Positions 8,431-17,523 of a DNA stretch of 64,000 nt are shown one piece after another. The DNA is from TMED14 sp002378565 (GTDB lineage Bacteria > Bacteroidota > Bacteroidia > Flavobacteriales > Schleiferiaceae): NCBI GenBank assembly GCA_943846715.1, contig OX044356.1:1488001-1552000 (forward strand), read 5' to 3'. Position 1 is the stretch's first letter. The number at the start of each line of letters is the position of its first letter. The translations under genes were made by a program, and so were the position numbers. The notes beneath the pieces were generated by a model. The model saw only the letters and a list, made by a program, of their open reading frames with translations. It was not told where the DNA came from and searched no databases.

Positions 8431-9272
8431 TTGTATCCATGACTGGCTATGGTAAAGGCCAATCCCAAGACGGTGATCAAAGCATCACCGTAGAAATTCG
8501 CTCGCTCAACAGCAAGGGTTTAGACCTGAGCCTGCGACTACCCGCCACCTACCGCGACCGCGAAATGGCTTGGCGAAAGCGCGTAGCCGCTGCTGCAGAG
8601 CGCGGCAAGGTTGAGGTCAACATTCACCGCAGACAGGAATCAGCAAGCCACACAGGCTTGGATGCCGACTGGTTGCAGTCCAGCATGCAAGCTTTGCAGT
8701 CCATTGGCGGGGACATCTCCAATGAAGCGGCTTTGTCCATGGCACTCAAATTGACCAAACCGCAACAAGCGGAGGCCTTGTCAGACAGCGAATGGGCCGC
8801 CGCAGAGCAGGCCATCGATGAAGCTTTAGTCAACTTCCATCAATTCCGTCAAAGGGAGGGGGAGGCCATGGCCGATGATTTGCGCGTTCATGTGGCAGCC
8901 ATTCAAGCGGACTTGGACCAGGTTGACACCTACGAGTCTGCACGCATTGAGCGAGTGAAAGAGCGGTTGACCAAGCACCTTGAGGAAGCAGCGCTGAACA
9001 TCAACCAAGACCGATTTGAGCAAGAGCTCATCTACTACGTAGAGAAGTTTGACATCAACGAAGAAAAGGTGCGGTTGCAAGCACATCTTACGCATTTCCT
9101 TGACACGTTGAAGGATGGCTCTGGCAGAAAACTGGGGTTTTTAGCTCAGGAGATTGGCCGCGAGGTGAACACCCTTGGCAGCAAAGCCAACCATGCAGAC
9201 CTTCAGTCCCTGGTCGTGTCCATGAAAGAGTCCTTGGAAAAAATTAAAGAGCAATCCCTCAACGTCCGATGA
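8427..9272 (+). CDS. yicC: YicC-family endoribonuclease
   Basis: YicC/YloC-family RNase-like protein. The N-terminus MIVSMTGYGKGQ is the family hallmark, and the C-terminal DUF1732 part carries RLQAHLTHF, GRKLGFLAQEIGREVNTLGSK and a K/E-rich end. The start was set at the ATG that overlaps the gluQ stop (ATGA), because it gives the canonical N-terminus; a GTG two codons upstream is the alternative. The gene is again ATGA-coupled to gmk downstream, a neighbour it has in many bacteria. Confidence 0.93.
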   Translation: MIVSMTGYGKGQSQDGDQSITVEIRSLNSKGLDLSLRLPATYRDREMAWRKRVAAAAERGKVEVNIHRRQESASHTGLDADWLQSSMQALQSIGGDISNEAALSMALKLTKPQQAEALSDSEWAAAEQAIDEALVNFHQFRQREGEAMADDLRVHVAAIQADLDQVDTYESARIERVKERLTKHLEEAALNINQDRFEQELIYYVEKFDINEEKVRLQAHLTHFLDTLKDGSGRKLGFLAQEIGREVNTLGSKANHADLQSLVVSMKESLEKIKEQSLNVR

Positions 9273-9850
9273 GCGCCCATCAGCTATTGATTCTCTCTGC
9301 GCCCTCTGGGGCAGGGAAAACCACCTTGGTGAAGGCCATGATGGCCAATTTCCCCTGGCTAGCCTTCAGCGTATCAGCTACAAGTCGCCAGCCTCGAGGC
9401 AAGGAAAAGGACGGTGTAGATTACCACTTTCTCAGCCCTGAGGCCTTTAATCAACGCGTGGAGTCCGGTGACTTTCTTGAATGGGAAGAGGTGTACCACG
9501 GAGACAAATACGGCTCTTTGAAGTCGGAAGTAGAAGCCCTGTGGGCGCAAGGAAAAATGGTGGTCTTTGATCTGGATGTCAATGGCGGGCTGAACCTGAA
9601 AAAGCAGTTTGGCGATCAAGCCTTTGCCCTGTTTATCCAACCCCCCAACCAGACAACATTGGCAGACCGACTCAGAAAGCGCAAAACGGATACGCCAGAG
9701 AAAATTCAAGAACGCCTCGCAAAGGCAGACAAGGAAATCGCCCTTGCCGGCGCATTTGACCACATCATTGTCAATGACAATTTACAAGTGGCCATTGATG
9801 AGCTGAACCATGTGGTTGCATCCTTTGCTCACCCGGGCTTAAGCAAGTGA
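9269..9850 (+). CDS. gmk: Guanylate kinase
   Basis: Phosphorylates GMP to GDP with ATP. The P-loop SAPSGAGKTT is at residues 10-19, followed by the GMP-binding segment SATSRQPRGKEKDGVDYHF and EWEEVYHGDKYG. The length of 193 is typical. It overlaps yicC by four bases and its TGA overlaps an in-frame GTG just before nadD, so the three genes are translationally linked. Confidence 0.97.
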   Translation: MSAHQLLILSAPSGAGKTTLVKAMMANFPWLAFSVSATSRQPRGKEKDGVDYHFLSPEAFNQRVESGDFLEWEEVYHGDKYGSLKSEVEALWAQGKMVVFDLDVNGGLNLKKQFGDQAFALFIQPPNQTTLADRLRKRKTDTPEKIQERLAKADKEIALAGAFDHIIVNDNLQVAIDELNHVVASFAHPGLSK

Positions 9851-9855
9851 CTGCT

Positions 9856-10449
9856 ATGAAGCCGCGCATTGGATTATTTTTTGGCAGCTTCAACCCCATT
9901 CATCGCTCGCATGTGACTGTGGCCATGGCTCTACAGCAGTGGGCTCAGCTTGATCATGTTCGGCTGGTTCTCACCCCGCACAGCCCCAATAAAAGCAAGG
10001 ATGACCTGCTGGAAGACCAGGAGCGATTAACCATGGTGGAGGCCGCATTGGCAGGCATGGACAACTTGAAGGTGGAGCGCATCGAACTGACCTTGCCACA
10101 GCCTAACTACACCATTGACACGGTCCGCGCCTTGATGGACAGGGAGCCTGACTGTGACTTTGTTCTGTTAATGGGTGCTGACAATTTGCTGGGATTTGCT
10201 CAATGGAAACAGTCGGAAGACATCCTTAAATGCCTGCCTTTGTTGGTGTACCCAAGACCACATTACCCTTTGCCTGATGACAGTCCGTGGCACAACCATC
10301 CCCGCGTCACGCTGGTCCCAGGCAAGGCCATGGAGCGCAGCAGCAGCAACATCCGAGAGGCCCTGAAGTCTGGCGCAAGCATCCAAGGCGAGGTTCACGA
10401 CACCGTGGCCGACATGCTACACAATAAGGGGCATTATACCCAAGAATGA
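9856..10449 (+). CDS. nadD: Nicotinate-nucleotide adenylyltransferase
   Basis: Transfers AMP to nicotinate mononucleotide in NAD synthesis. MKPRIGLFFGSFNPIHRSH shows the nucleotidyltransferase GSFNPIHxxH motif at residues 10-19, and SSSNIREALKSG near the end is the ISSTxIR-type motif. The ATG at 9856 gives the usual N-terminus; a GTG at 9847 that overlaps the gmk stop is an alternative with three extra residues. It closes the gluQ-yicC-gmk-nadD run. Confidence 0.95.
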   Translation: MKPRIGLFFGSFNPIHRSHVTVAMALQQWAQLDHVRLVLTPHSPNKSKDDLLEDQERLTMVEAALAGMDNLKVERIELTLPQPNYTIDTVRALMDREPDCDFVLLMGADNLLGFAQWKQSEDILKCLPLLVYPRPHYPLPDDSPWHNHPRVTLVPGKAMERSSSNIREALKSGASIQGEVHDTVADMLHNKGHYTQE

Positions 10450-10454
10450 TTCAG

Positions 10455-10462
10455 TAAATTTC
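10455..10462 (+). promoter_or_regulatory. -7 box of the AddB-like gene (leaderless)
   Basis: TAAATTTC, a one-mismatch match to TAnnTTTG, followed by CCTC and the ATG at 10467. It has the same four-base spacing as the boxes at dxs, trpS and lpxH. Confidence 0.5.
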
Positions 10463-10466
10463 CCTC

Positions 10467-13187
10467 ATGGAATCCAATGAGGCATCTGTCCCATTTTTGC
10501 GCCGCGTTGCCAGGGATTTAACCCGCCAACACCAAGGTCAATTGCACCGCTTAGGCATTATTTTGCCATCGCGTCGGGCAGAGCGATCCCTTCGCCATGC
10601 ATTCTCATTGGAAGCCGATGGCCCCGTGATGTCACCTGGCATTTGGTCTATTGAGTCGGTCATGATGGGCTTCGCTGGGCGGCGACCTGTCAGCCCTGTG
10701 GAGCAGCTGCTCGCCCTATACCACGTTCACCAAACTGAAACTGATGCGGAAGCTTTGGAGGACTTTTTGAAGTGGGGCCCAACCCTGCTTCGAGACTTTG
10801 GTGAAATTGATCGGCACGGGGTGGACGCGCAAGCCTTGTACCGAGAGCTCAAAGAGGTTGAAACCCTGGCAGAATGGGGGCTTGATCTACCCACTGATTT
10901 GATGCAGCGGCGGCTGAATTTATGGTTGAAGATGCCCCGCCTCTACCAAGGCTTTCATCAGCGGCTAGCCGCAGAAGGCTTGGGGACGCCTGGCGAGCTG
11001 TTCCGCTCTGCCGTGAGCGATGGTGACCTTGAGAAGACATTGACGCAGTGGATGGGCAAGCAAGGCGTGAGTCAGGTAACTTTTGTTGGCTTCAATGCCC
11101 TGACACCGCCAGAAAAAGAACTGATGATCACGGCGCATCAGCACCTAGGCGCAACAGCCTATTGGGATGTTGACAGCCATTATTTTAACGACCCGCAACA
11201 TGAGGCTGGCGAAGCACTGCGGGCATTGCATCAAAGCCTGCCTAAGGGTTTGTGCGGGGACTTTGATGCAGCGCACGGCTACTTCGCCACATCAACAGCA
11301 GACTTCCATAGCCACCAAGCGCCTGGCGCCATTGGGGTAGCAAAAGCCGTTGGTCACCTACTGGAGGCACACCTCAACCAACACGGTAACATGGATGGCT
11401 GTGCCGTGATTCTTCCCGATGAATCCTTGCTTGTGCCCTTGCTTCAGGCCCTGCCAGAGGGCATTCAAGAAGCCAATGTCACCATGGGTCTCATGCTCGA
11501 ACACAGCGCCGTTTATGCGGGCATTGACGCCTTTTTACAGTACCATGAAACCCTTGAACAGGGTCGGGGAAGCATGCCAAGGAAAAGCCTTGAGGCCACC
11601 TTGGTTCATCCCATTTCCGCTGCTTTGGTGGGTGACGAGAAGGCCCTGGACCTGGCCTTGTGGTCCTTCCGAAACAGCCGGAGATCCCACTGGGACCGTG
11701 CAGACATCACCAACCTTTTTGATGAGGCTCAACCCATGTGGGCAAAGTCCGACAAAGCCAGTCAGTGGCTGGACATGATGCGAAAGCGCTTGCTTACACA
11801 CTTGACAACCCTGACGCAGGCCTGGGATGTTGAACCCAGTCGCCTCTGCGCTCAAGCCATGGCGCAAACGTTAGACTGGCTACCTGAAGGGCAGATTTCT
11901 TTTGCGACGCTGCGGCGGCTTTTCAAGCAATTTGCTGCGCAAAGCCCTGTGGCTTTTTATGGCGAACCCTTTGATGGGTTGCAGGTATTGGGCTTGCTTG
12001 AATCGCGGAGTCTGGATTTTGACACTGTCATCATTGCGCCTGCCAACGAAGGCAAGCTACCTGTCGGCCGGGGTGACGCCACCTTTTTGCCTAACGACCT
12101 CAGGCGGGCGTATGGCTTGCCTATCGCCAGCGACAGAGAAGCCGTCACGGCCTACCATGTCTACCGCCTACTGCAACGAGCAAAGCATGTTCACTTGGTT
12201 CACAACAACGAGCCTGAAGGCTTAGGCAAGGGTGAGCCCAGTCGTTTTGTGGTGCAGATGGGCATTGAACTGACACGCTATGCTGGCATCCAATGGCATG
12301 AGCATGCCACGGTGCTGCCTGTCATGCCTCCCATGATTCAGCAACCCTTTGTTTTGCCTCGCTCACAAGGCACCATGGACCGACTGGCGGATCAGCTGAT
12401 GCATCGCGGCCTGAGCCCTTCAGCCCTGCATCAATACCTGCACCGACCAGAGGATTTTTACCAACGCTTTCTATTGGGGGTGTACCAAGAGGCGGATGTG
12501 TTGGATCGCATGGCGGGTCATGCCTTAGGTAATGTCTTGCACAAGGTTCATGAGAAAGCCTTCCTCCAGTGGCAATCCACCAAGCAATGGCCCGAACCAA
12601 AGCTTGTCACGGCGTGGACCGCGGAAAGCCTTCTTGCACATTTTCCAGGATCCGGACGGCAAGGGCCACATGTGTTGACCCACAAAGTGGCACATCAGCT
12701 GGCCAGCAATTATTGCCGCGAAGAAGGCAAGCGCATACAACATCAGACAGATCGACCCTCGCCCTGGACCATTCACGGTGTAGAAAAGAAACTGCAGGCA
12801 AAGCTTATCGTGGATGGCAGGGAAATCCTGTTGAAAGGCAGTGCCGATCGCATCGAGCAATGGCCTGATGTGACTGTGATTGTGGATTTAAAAACTGGGC
12901 AATTCAAGCCAACTGAATTGGGCATTACCTCAGCGGATCAATGGCAGAAATCTAGCAAGAGCAAAGCCCTGCAGCTCATGTTTTACATCTGGCTTCTAGC
13001 GCAGCAAGAAGGACTAAGCGGACCTTGGATGGCAGGCATCGACGCTTTAAGACAGCCTAAATCGCCCGTCAGCTATTTATCCATCGATCGATCCACAATC
13101 ATTGACAAGGATGCGGTAAAGACCTTTGAGTCTGAGGTGCTGATTCCCTTGATTCGGGAAATGCTGGCCTCAGTTGCGCCGATTTGA
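10467..13187 (+). CDS. AddB-like PD-(D/E)XK exonuclease of the AddAB recombination complex
   Basis: Probable second subunit of the AddAB helicase-nuclease, which resects double-strand breaks for RecA. The 906-residue protein has an inactivated-helicase N-terminus (GIILPSRRAERSLRHAF in place of a Walker A), a middle part with VIIAPANEGKLPVGRGD and HNNEPEGLGKGEPSRF, and a C-terminal nuclease domain with GSADRIEQWPDVTVIVDLKTG, where the Asp and the DLKTG lysine are catalytic. The AddA partner is about 22 kb away on the other strand. The 3' end overlaps that of ribE by 18 bases, tail to tail. Confidence 0.88.
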   Translation: MESNEASVPFLRRVARDLTRQHQGQLHRLGIILPSRRAERSLRHAFSLEADGPVMSPGIWSIESVMMGFAGRRPVSPVEQLLALYHVHQTETDAEALEDFLKWGPTLLRDFGEIDRHGVDAQALYRELKEVETLAEWGLDLPTDLMQRRLNLWLKMPRLYQGFHQRLAAEGLGTPGELFRSAVSDGDLEKTLTQWMGKQGVSQVTFVGFNALTPPEKELMITAHQHLGATAYWDVDSHYFNDPQHEAGEALRALHQSLPKGLCGDFDAAHGYFATSTADFHSHQAPGAIGVAKAVGHLLEAHLNQHGNMDGCAVILPDESLLVPLLQALPEGIQEANVTMGLMLEHSAVYAGIDAFLQYHETLEQGRGSMPRKSLEATLVHPISAALVGDEKALDLALWSFRNSRRSHWDRADITNLFDEAQPMWAKSDKASQWLDMMRKRLLTHLTTLTQAWDVEPSRLCAQAMAQTLDWLPEGQISFATLRRLFKQFAAQSPVAFYGEPFDGLQVLGLLESRSLDFDTVIIAPANEGKLPVGRGDATFLPNDLRRAYGLPIASDREAVTAYHVYRLLQRAKHVHLVHNNEPEGLGKGEPSRFVVQMGIELTRYAGIQWHEHATVLPVMPPMIQQPFVLPRSQGTMDRLADQLMHRGLSPSALHQYLHRPEDFYQRFLLGVYQEADVLDRMAGHALGNVLHKVHEKAFLQWQSTKQWPEPKLVTAWTAESLLAHFPGSGRQGPHVLTHKVAHQLASNYCREEGKRIQHQTDRPSPWTIHGVEKKLQAKLIVDGREILLKGSADRIEQWPDVTVIVDLKTGQFKPTELGITSADQWQKSSKSKALQLMFYIWLLAQQEGLSGPWMAGIDALRQPKSPVSYLSIDRSTIIDKDAVKTFESEVLIPLIREMLASVAPI

Positions 13188-13778
13188 GAGCATGCGGGCA
13201 ACGTATTTGCCAATGATGTCAAACTCTAAATTCACGGAATCCCCCACCTGCAACGCGCACAAATTGCTGTGCTCCCAGGTGTAGGGAATGATGGCAACGG
13301 ATAGGCCTTCGCTTGTGGACTGGACCACCGTCAGACTCACCCCGTTAATGGTGATAGATCCTTTGTTGACCGTGAGGAAATCCTCCTTGCTTGGGTGGCT
13401 GACATGCAGCACATGGCTTCCCTCCAGCGTTTCAATGCGACTCACCTGACCCATGCCGTCAACGTGGCCCTGGACAATGTGCCCATCGAGTCGACCATTG
13501 GCCACCATGCAGCGTTCAACGTTCACCAAATCCCCCATTTGCCATTGACCAATGGTGGTCTTTTTCAGGGTTTCTGCGATGGCAGTCACTGTGTAGGTGC
13601 TCTGTCCATCAGCTGTTGACCCAAAGGCCACCACCGTGAGGCAGCAACCATCATGAGCCACTGATTGGTCCACCTTGAGCTCAGCTGCTAAAGGGCTTGA
13701 AAGCTCAATATGCACATTGCCTGCGTCGTGGGTGATGGCGTGAACGCCAACGGTATTTTCTATGATTCCTGTGAACAC
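13170..13778 (-). CDS. ribE: Riboflavin synthase, alpha chain
   Basis: Converts two 6,7-dimethyl-8-ribityllumazine molecules to riboflavin. The start MFTGIIENTVGV is the family signature, with two lumazine-binding beta-barrel repeats: SVAHDGCCLTVVAF in the first and GSITINGVSLTVVQ in the second. The length of 202 is normal. The start codon is GTG, four bases after a TACCTTCG box, and it is divergent from the aminopeptidase gene. Confidence 0.95.
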   Translation of the reverse strand: MFTGIIENTVGVHAITHDAGNVHIELSSPLAAELKVDQSVAHDGCCLTVVAFGSTADGQSTYTVTAIAETLKKTTIGQWQMGDLVNVERCMVANGRLDGHIVQGHVDGMGQVSRIETLEGSHVLHVSHPSKEDFLTVNKGSITINGVSLTVVQSTSEGLSVAIIPYTWEHSNLCALQVGDSVNLEFDIIGKYVARMLSNRRN

Positions 13779-13782
13779 CAGG

Positions 13783-13805
13783 CGAAGGTACGATGCCTAC
13801 CTTCG
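13783..13805. promoter_or_regulatory. Back-to-back promoters of ribE and the leucyl aminopeptidase gene
   Basis: Two TACCTTCG boxes in opposite directions lie within 23 bases. The minus-strand box at 13783-13790 stands four bases from the ribE GTG, and the plus-strand box at 13798-13805 stands five bases from the ATG at 13811. The upstream (-33) parts of each promoter must lie inside the opposite gene. Confidence 0.55.
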
Positions 13806-13810
13806 TAACC

Positions 13811-15211
13811 ATGAAATGGACAGCACAACCCACAGCAAGCCATGGTGCCTCAAGGGCCCTATGTCAACCCACGATCCAAGCCCTGAAAGCTGCCGGCCTG
13901 AGCGAAGAACAGTGCAGTATTCTTAAGGCAAGAGAAGCCCGTGGCATCAAAGGATGGACGTCTTTTCCGGGTGAAGACGCTGGCCTCTATGCCCGCACGA
14001 TTGATGTCGATGCCCGAGATGCAGAAAGCTTGCATAAGCTGAGACAGGCTGGGGCTGACCTTGGCAAGTTATTGGCTTCAGACAAAGTAGATCACATTCA
14101 CGTAGACGCTGGCAAAGGGGGCGATACCGTCGCTGAAGGCGTTGCCTTGAATAGTTACCGCTACACGGATTTGCTTGGCAAAAAAGCCAGCGAAGCTTGG
14201 ACGCTCAAAGGCATCCAGGTGGCTCATGGGTCCAAGGACCAAGCAGACCTGTCAAAGGCTGTGCACATCACCAGGGATTTGGTCAATACACCTGTGTGGA
14301 GTTTGACCGCCATGGACCTTGCTGATCAGGCAGAGAAACTGGGCAAAGACCATGGCTTCCAAGTCACCGTGCTTGGCAAATCTCAAATTGAGTCCTTGAA
14401 GATGGGCGGCTTGCTTGCTGTGAACAAAGGCAGCATCGACCCACCAAGGTTTATAATTCTTGAGCACAAACCCGGAAACGCAAGCAACGACAAGCCCATT
14501 GTTTTGGTAGGCAAGGGCGTGGTGTATGACACCGGTGGCCTCAGTCTCAAACCAAGCCCCTACATGGAAGACATGAAATGTGACATGGGTGGTTCGGCAG
14601 CTGTGATTGGTGCCTTTTGTGCCATGGCCTCACAGGGCTTGAACAAACACGTGATTGGCTTGATCCCCGCCACGGACAACCGACCTGGCGGCAATGCCGT
14701 CACGCCCGGTGATGTAATTACCATGATGAGCGGGCACACTGTTGAAGTCCTGAACACGGACGCAGAGGGACGCCTCATCCTTGCAGATGCCTTGCATTAC
14801 GCAAAGAAATACCAGCCAAGCCTGGTCATGGATCTGGCTACCTTGACCGGTGCTGCAGCTAGAGCCATTGGACGACAGGCTTCAGTTGCTATGGGAACCG
14901 CCTCCGACACAATCATGACAGATTTGGTTACCAGTGGTCTTGACTGCCATGAGCGTGTGGTGATATTCCCTTTCTGGGATGATTATGCGGATTTGATCAA
15001 AAGCGAGATTGCTGACATGAAGAACATTGGTGGCGCTGAAGCTGGCGCTGTCACAGCAGGCAAGTTTCTTGAGCATTACACCGACTACCCCTATGTGCAC
15101 ATTGACATTGCTGGACCCGCCTTTTTGGATGCGCCATGGTGCTACTTTGGCAAAGGCGCGACAGGGGTTGGCGTGCGCCTTTTGATGGCCTTCCTTAACA
15201 GACAAGACTGA
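13811..15211 (+). CDS. Leucyl aminopeptidase (M17 family)
   Basis: A two-metal cytosolic aminopeptidase that removes N-terminal residues from peptides. Seen: the metal/active site in VVYDTGGLSLKPSPYMEDMKCD (split here as VVYDTGGLSLKP and MKCDMGGSAAV) and the M17 signature NTDAEGRLILADAL. The N-terminal macro-like domain is short. I chose the ATG at 13811 (MKWTAQPT, 466 residues) because a -7 box ends five bases before it; the ATG at 13793 lies upstream of that box. pdxA follows after six bases. Confidence 0.92.
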   Translation: MKWTAQPTASHGASRALCQPTIQALKAAGLSEEQCSILKAREARGIKGWTSFPGEDAGLYARTIDVDARDAESLHKLRQAGADLGKLLASDKVDHIHVDAGKGGDTVAEGVALNSYRYTDLLGKKASEAWTLKGIQVAHGSKDQADLSKAVHITRDLVNTPVWSLTAMDLADQAEKLGKDHGFQVTVLGKSQIESLKMGGLLAVNKGSIDPPRFIILEHKPGNASNDKPIVLVGKGVVYDTGGLSLKPSPYMEDMKCDMGGSAAVIGAFCAMASQGLNKHVIGLIPATDNRPGGNAVTPGDVITMMSGHTVEVLNTDAEGRLILADALHYAKKYQPSLVMDLATLTGAAARAIGRQASVAMGTASDTIMTDLVTSGLDCHERVVIFPFWDDYADLIKSEIADMKNIGGAEAGAVTAGKFLEHYTDYPYVHIDIAGPAFLDAPWCYFGKGATGVGVRLLMAFLNRQD

Positions 15212-15217
15212 GCTTCA

Positions 15218-16204
15218 ATGCAAGCAGTTGTCATTGGAATCAGTTGTGGCGACCTCAACGGCATAGGCCTTGAAGTCACACTGAAGGCCTTGCGAAAAAA
15301 GTCAGCAGCCCTTGAATCCGGTCAGCTTGAGATTCGCCTTTACTGCCGGGAAGATGTATTATTTGCCTACCATGCTTTGGTGCCCGATCTACCTCCGGTG
15401 GGGGAGGCCATTCAGGCCGTCAACCCATGGCAAGATCGCGCCATCAACCTGCAGCCGGGTGTCCTCTGTCCTGAAATGGGCCAGGCAGCCCTGGACAGCT
15501 TTTCCATGGCATGTGATGACCTGGAAAGCGGACGCATTCACGCCTTAGTGACTGCCCCCTTACACAAGGCGAACTTGCCTGCGCAGGATGGCCAACCCTT
15601 CAGCGGCCACACTGGCTACTTGTCTCAACGATTCCACGGCAAGGCCTTGATGGTCCTGTCAGCCGGCACAACCCGTGTAGCCCTAGCCACTGAGCATGTG
15701 CCAATCAAACAATTGGATGCCCTGCTGGGGGCTGAGTTGCTCACAGAGAAATTGCACGCCTTTCATCAGGCCCTCCAGGTCGACTTTGGTATCAGCAATC
15801 CCTCGATTTCCGTGCTTGGCTTGGACCCTCATGCTGGTGATCATGGCGCCATTGGCGAAGCTGACAAGGCATGGGTCAAGCCTGTGATCCAACATTTGCA
15901 AGATGGTGGCATGTCCATCTCTGGACCGCAGCCCGCTGATGGGTTTTTTGGTCGCAAAGGGCATGAAACCGTGGATGGCGTCATGGCCATGTATCATGAC
16001 CAAGGGCTGATCCCTTTCAAGCTGCTTCACTTTGGCCAAGGGGTAAACAGCAGCCACGGGCTTTCCCGTGTCAGAACCAGCCCTGATCACGGGGTGGCAT
16101 TTGACATCGCAGGCGAAGGCAAGGCCGACGCCGGAAGCATGCTAGCAGCCATTGATGCAGCCATTGCCATGGTGCAGCAGCGCAAATTTTTCCATGGCCA
16201 ATGA
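15218..16204 (+). CDS. pdxA: 4-hydroxythreonine-4-phosphate dehydrogenase
   Basis: NAD-dependent metal enzyme of vitamin B6 synthesis, which oxidises 4-phosphohydroxy-threonine. Seen: MQAVVIGISCGDLNGIGLE at the start, TAPLHKANLPAQDGQPFSGH, GLDPHAGDHGAIGEAD and MAMYHDQGLIPFK, the His residues being metal ligands, and RTSPDHGVAFDIAGEGKAD. The length of 328 is standard. It is probably co-transcribed with the aminopeptidase gene upstream. Confidence 0.95.
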   Translation: MQAVVIGISCGDLNGIGLEVTLKALRKKSAALESGQLEIRLYCREDVLFAYHALVPDLPPVGEAIQAVNPWQDRAINLQPGVLCPEMGQAALDSFSMACDDLESGRIHALVTAPLHKANLPAQDGQPFSGHTGYLSQRFHGKALMVLSAGTTRVALATEHVPIKQLDALLGAELLTEKLHAFHQALQVDFGISNPSISVLGLDPHAGDHGAIGEADKAWVKPVIQHLQDGGMSISGPQPADGFFGRKGHETVDGVMAMYHDQGLIPFKLLHFGQGVNSSHGLSRVRTSPDHGVAFDIAGEGKADAGSMLAAIDAAIAMVQQRKFFHGQ

Positions 16205-16234
16205 TGCCACGTATAAGGGGATAATGGCGTATAT

Positions 16235-16723
16235 TTGCCGCCCCAAAGCAAACTGATTGTGAGAAAGCGCGAAACGGTCCTGACCTTCTCTGGTCTCTCT
16301 CTCGGTGAGCATGCTCTGGAGTATCATCTCGATGATGCGTTCTTTGCTTCTTATGAAAACCCGGACCTTGAGGGGCTTCGCTGCCCGGTCAAGATTTCAG
16401 GCTCGCTGCTCAAGGCCAACAACATGTTGACGTTGAACCTTGCATTTGATGGACTGTTGGATTGCCAATGCGACATCAGCAACGAGCCCTTGTCTCTGCC
16501 GCTAACAAATGCCTACCAGGTGATTGTTCGTTTTGGCAATGCCTTTGACGACAGCAATCCGGATCTCATCATTCTCCCCTTTGGAGAGATTGAAGTGGAC
16601 TTGAGCCAGCTGTTCTACGAACTGGTGGCCCTTTCCATCCCTATGAGAAAGGTCAGACCTGACCTGGTTTCAGACGAAGACGAAGACGATTCATTGGATG
16701 ACACAACGTATTTGAGCAATTGA
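16235..16723 (+). CDS. YceD/DUF177 family protein
   Basis: DUF177 protein, found directly before rpmF across bacteria and linked to 23S rRNA/ribosome assembly. At about 160 residues it shows the LDCQCDISNEPLSLPL segment, with the paired Cys typical of the family, and an acidic tail (SDEDEDDSLDD). No ATG is available at the 5' end: the TTG at 16235 gives 162 residues, while a GTG at 16259 would start at RKRETVLTF and fit a TATATTTG box just upstream. The start is therefore uncertain. Confidence 0.85.
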   Translation: MPPQSKLIVRKRETVLTFSGLSLGEHALEYHLDDAFFASYENPDLEGLRCPVKISGSLLKANNMLTLNLAFDGLLDCQCDISNEPLSLPLTNAYQVIVRFGNAFDDSNPDLIILPFGEIEVDLSQLFYELVALSIPMRKVRPDLVSDEDEDDSLDDTTYLSN

Positions 16724-16739
16724 ATTAAAGTAGACTACC

Positions 16740-16937
16740 ATGGCACATCCTAAAAGACGCCAATCCACGACACGCCGCGACAAGCGACGCACCCATTACA
16801 AGGCTGAAATGCCCCAATTGGCTATTTGCAAAACCACGGGCGAAGCCCATTTGATGCACCGCGCACACTGGTTTGAAGGCAAGATGTATTACAAGGGCAA
16901 GGTGGTGATTGACAGCACGGAGGAAGCTCAGGCATAA
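16740..16937 (+). CDS. rpmF: 50S ribosomal protein L32
   Basis: A 65-residue ribosomal protein starting MAHPKRRQSTTRRDKRRTH. The zinc-type second Cys pair of many L32 proteins is missing; one Cys remains (LAICKTTGEAHL), which agrees with the zinc-independent form common in Bacteroidota. It follows yceD by 16 bases, the conserved yceD-rpmF pair. Confidence 0.97.
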   Translation: MAHPKRRQSTTRRDKRRTHYKAEMPQLAICKTTGEAHLMHRAHWFEGKMYYKGKVVIDSTEEAQA

Positions 16938-16982
16938 TCCGTTTTTATTGATTTTATGGCCGTTTTAGGTCATTTTTGCGCT

Positions 16983-17007
16983 AATCCGAGGTTTTTTGCC
17001 TCGGATT
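16983..17007 (+). terminator. Terminator after rpmF
   Basis: A 9-bp stem (AATCCGAGG / CCTCGGATT) with a T-rich loop, then a weak T tract after CG. It separates yceD-rpmF from accB. Confidence 0.6.
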
Positions 17008-17049
17008 TCGTGTTTTTAATCGCACCTTTGCTGGCTAAACAACTACGGA

Positions 17050-17514
17050 ATGAACCAGAAAGAACTGCAATCCTTCATTAAATTTGTCTCTAAATCTGGG
17101 ATCTCAGAGGTCGCCCTTGAAATGGATGACTTCAAAGTCACGATAAAAACCGGCACAGGAGAAGCTGTCCTGGTTCAAGCCCCAGCCGCTGCTGCGCCTA
17201 CTGCATTGGCTGCACCTGCTGCATTGGCTACACCTGCTGACTCCCCTGCTGCTGCTGCGGATGAATTCGCCCACTGCATTGCCGTTAAATCACCCATGAT
17301 TGGCACCTTCTACCGTCGACCGTCGCCTGACAAGGACATCTTTGTCAACATCGGTGACGTTGTTGCAGAAGGCGATTGCGTTTGCATCATCGAGGCCATG
17401 AAGCTCTTCAATGAAATTGAAAGTGACGTTGCTGGTAAGATTGTCAAGGTCTTGGTTGAAGACGGCTCGCCTGTCGAGTACGACCAGCCCTTGTTTTTGG
17501 TTGACCCCTCTTAA
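17050..17514 (+). CDS. accB: Biotin carboxyl carrier protein of acetyl-CoA carboxylase
   Basis: Carries biotin between the carboxylase and carboxyltransferase subunits in the first step of fatty acid synthesis. It has an N-terminal MNQKELQSFIKFVSKSG region, an Ala/Pro-rich flexible linker (about residues 42-75, with a small repeat TALAAPAALATPA), and a C-terminal biotinyl domain with the biotin lysine in IIEAMKLFNEIE. The length of 154 is normal. A CACCTTTG box lies 22 bases upstream. accC follows after nine bases. Confidence 0.96.
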   Translation: MNQKELQSFIKFVSKSGISEVALEMDDFKVTIKTGTGEAVLVQAPAAAAPTALAAPAALATPADSPAAAADEFAHCIAVKSPMIGTFYRRPSPDKDIFVNIGDVVAEGDCVCIIEAMKLFNEIESDVAGKIVKVLVEDGSPVEYDQPLFLVDPS

Positions 17515-17523
17515 GCCATAGCT

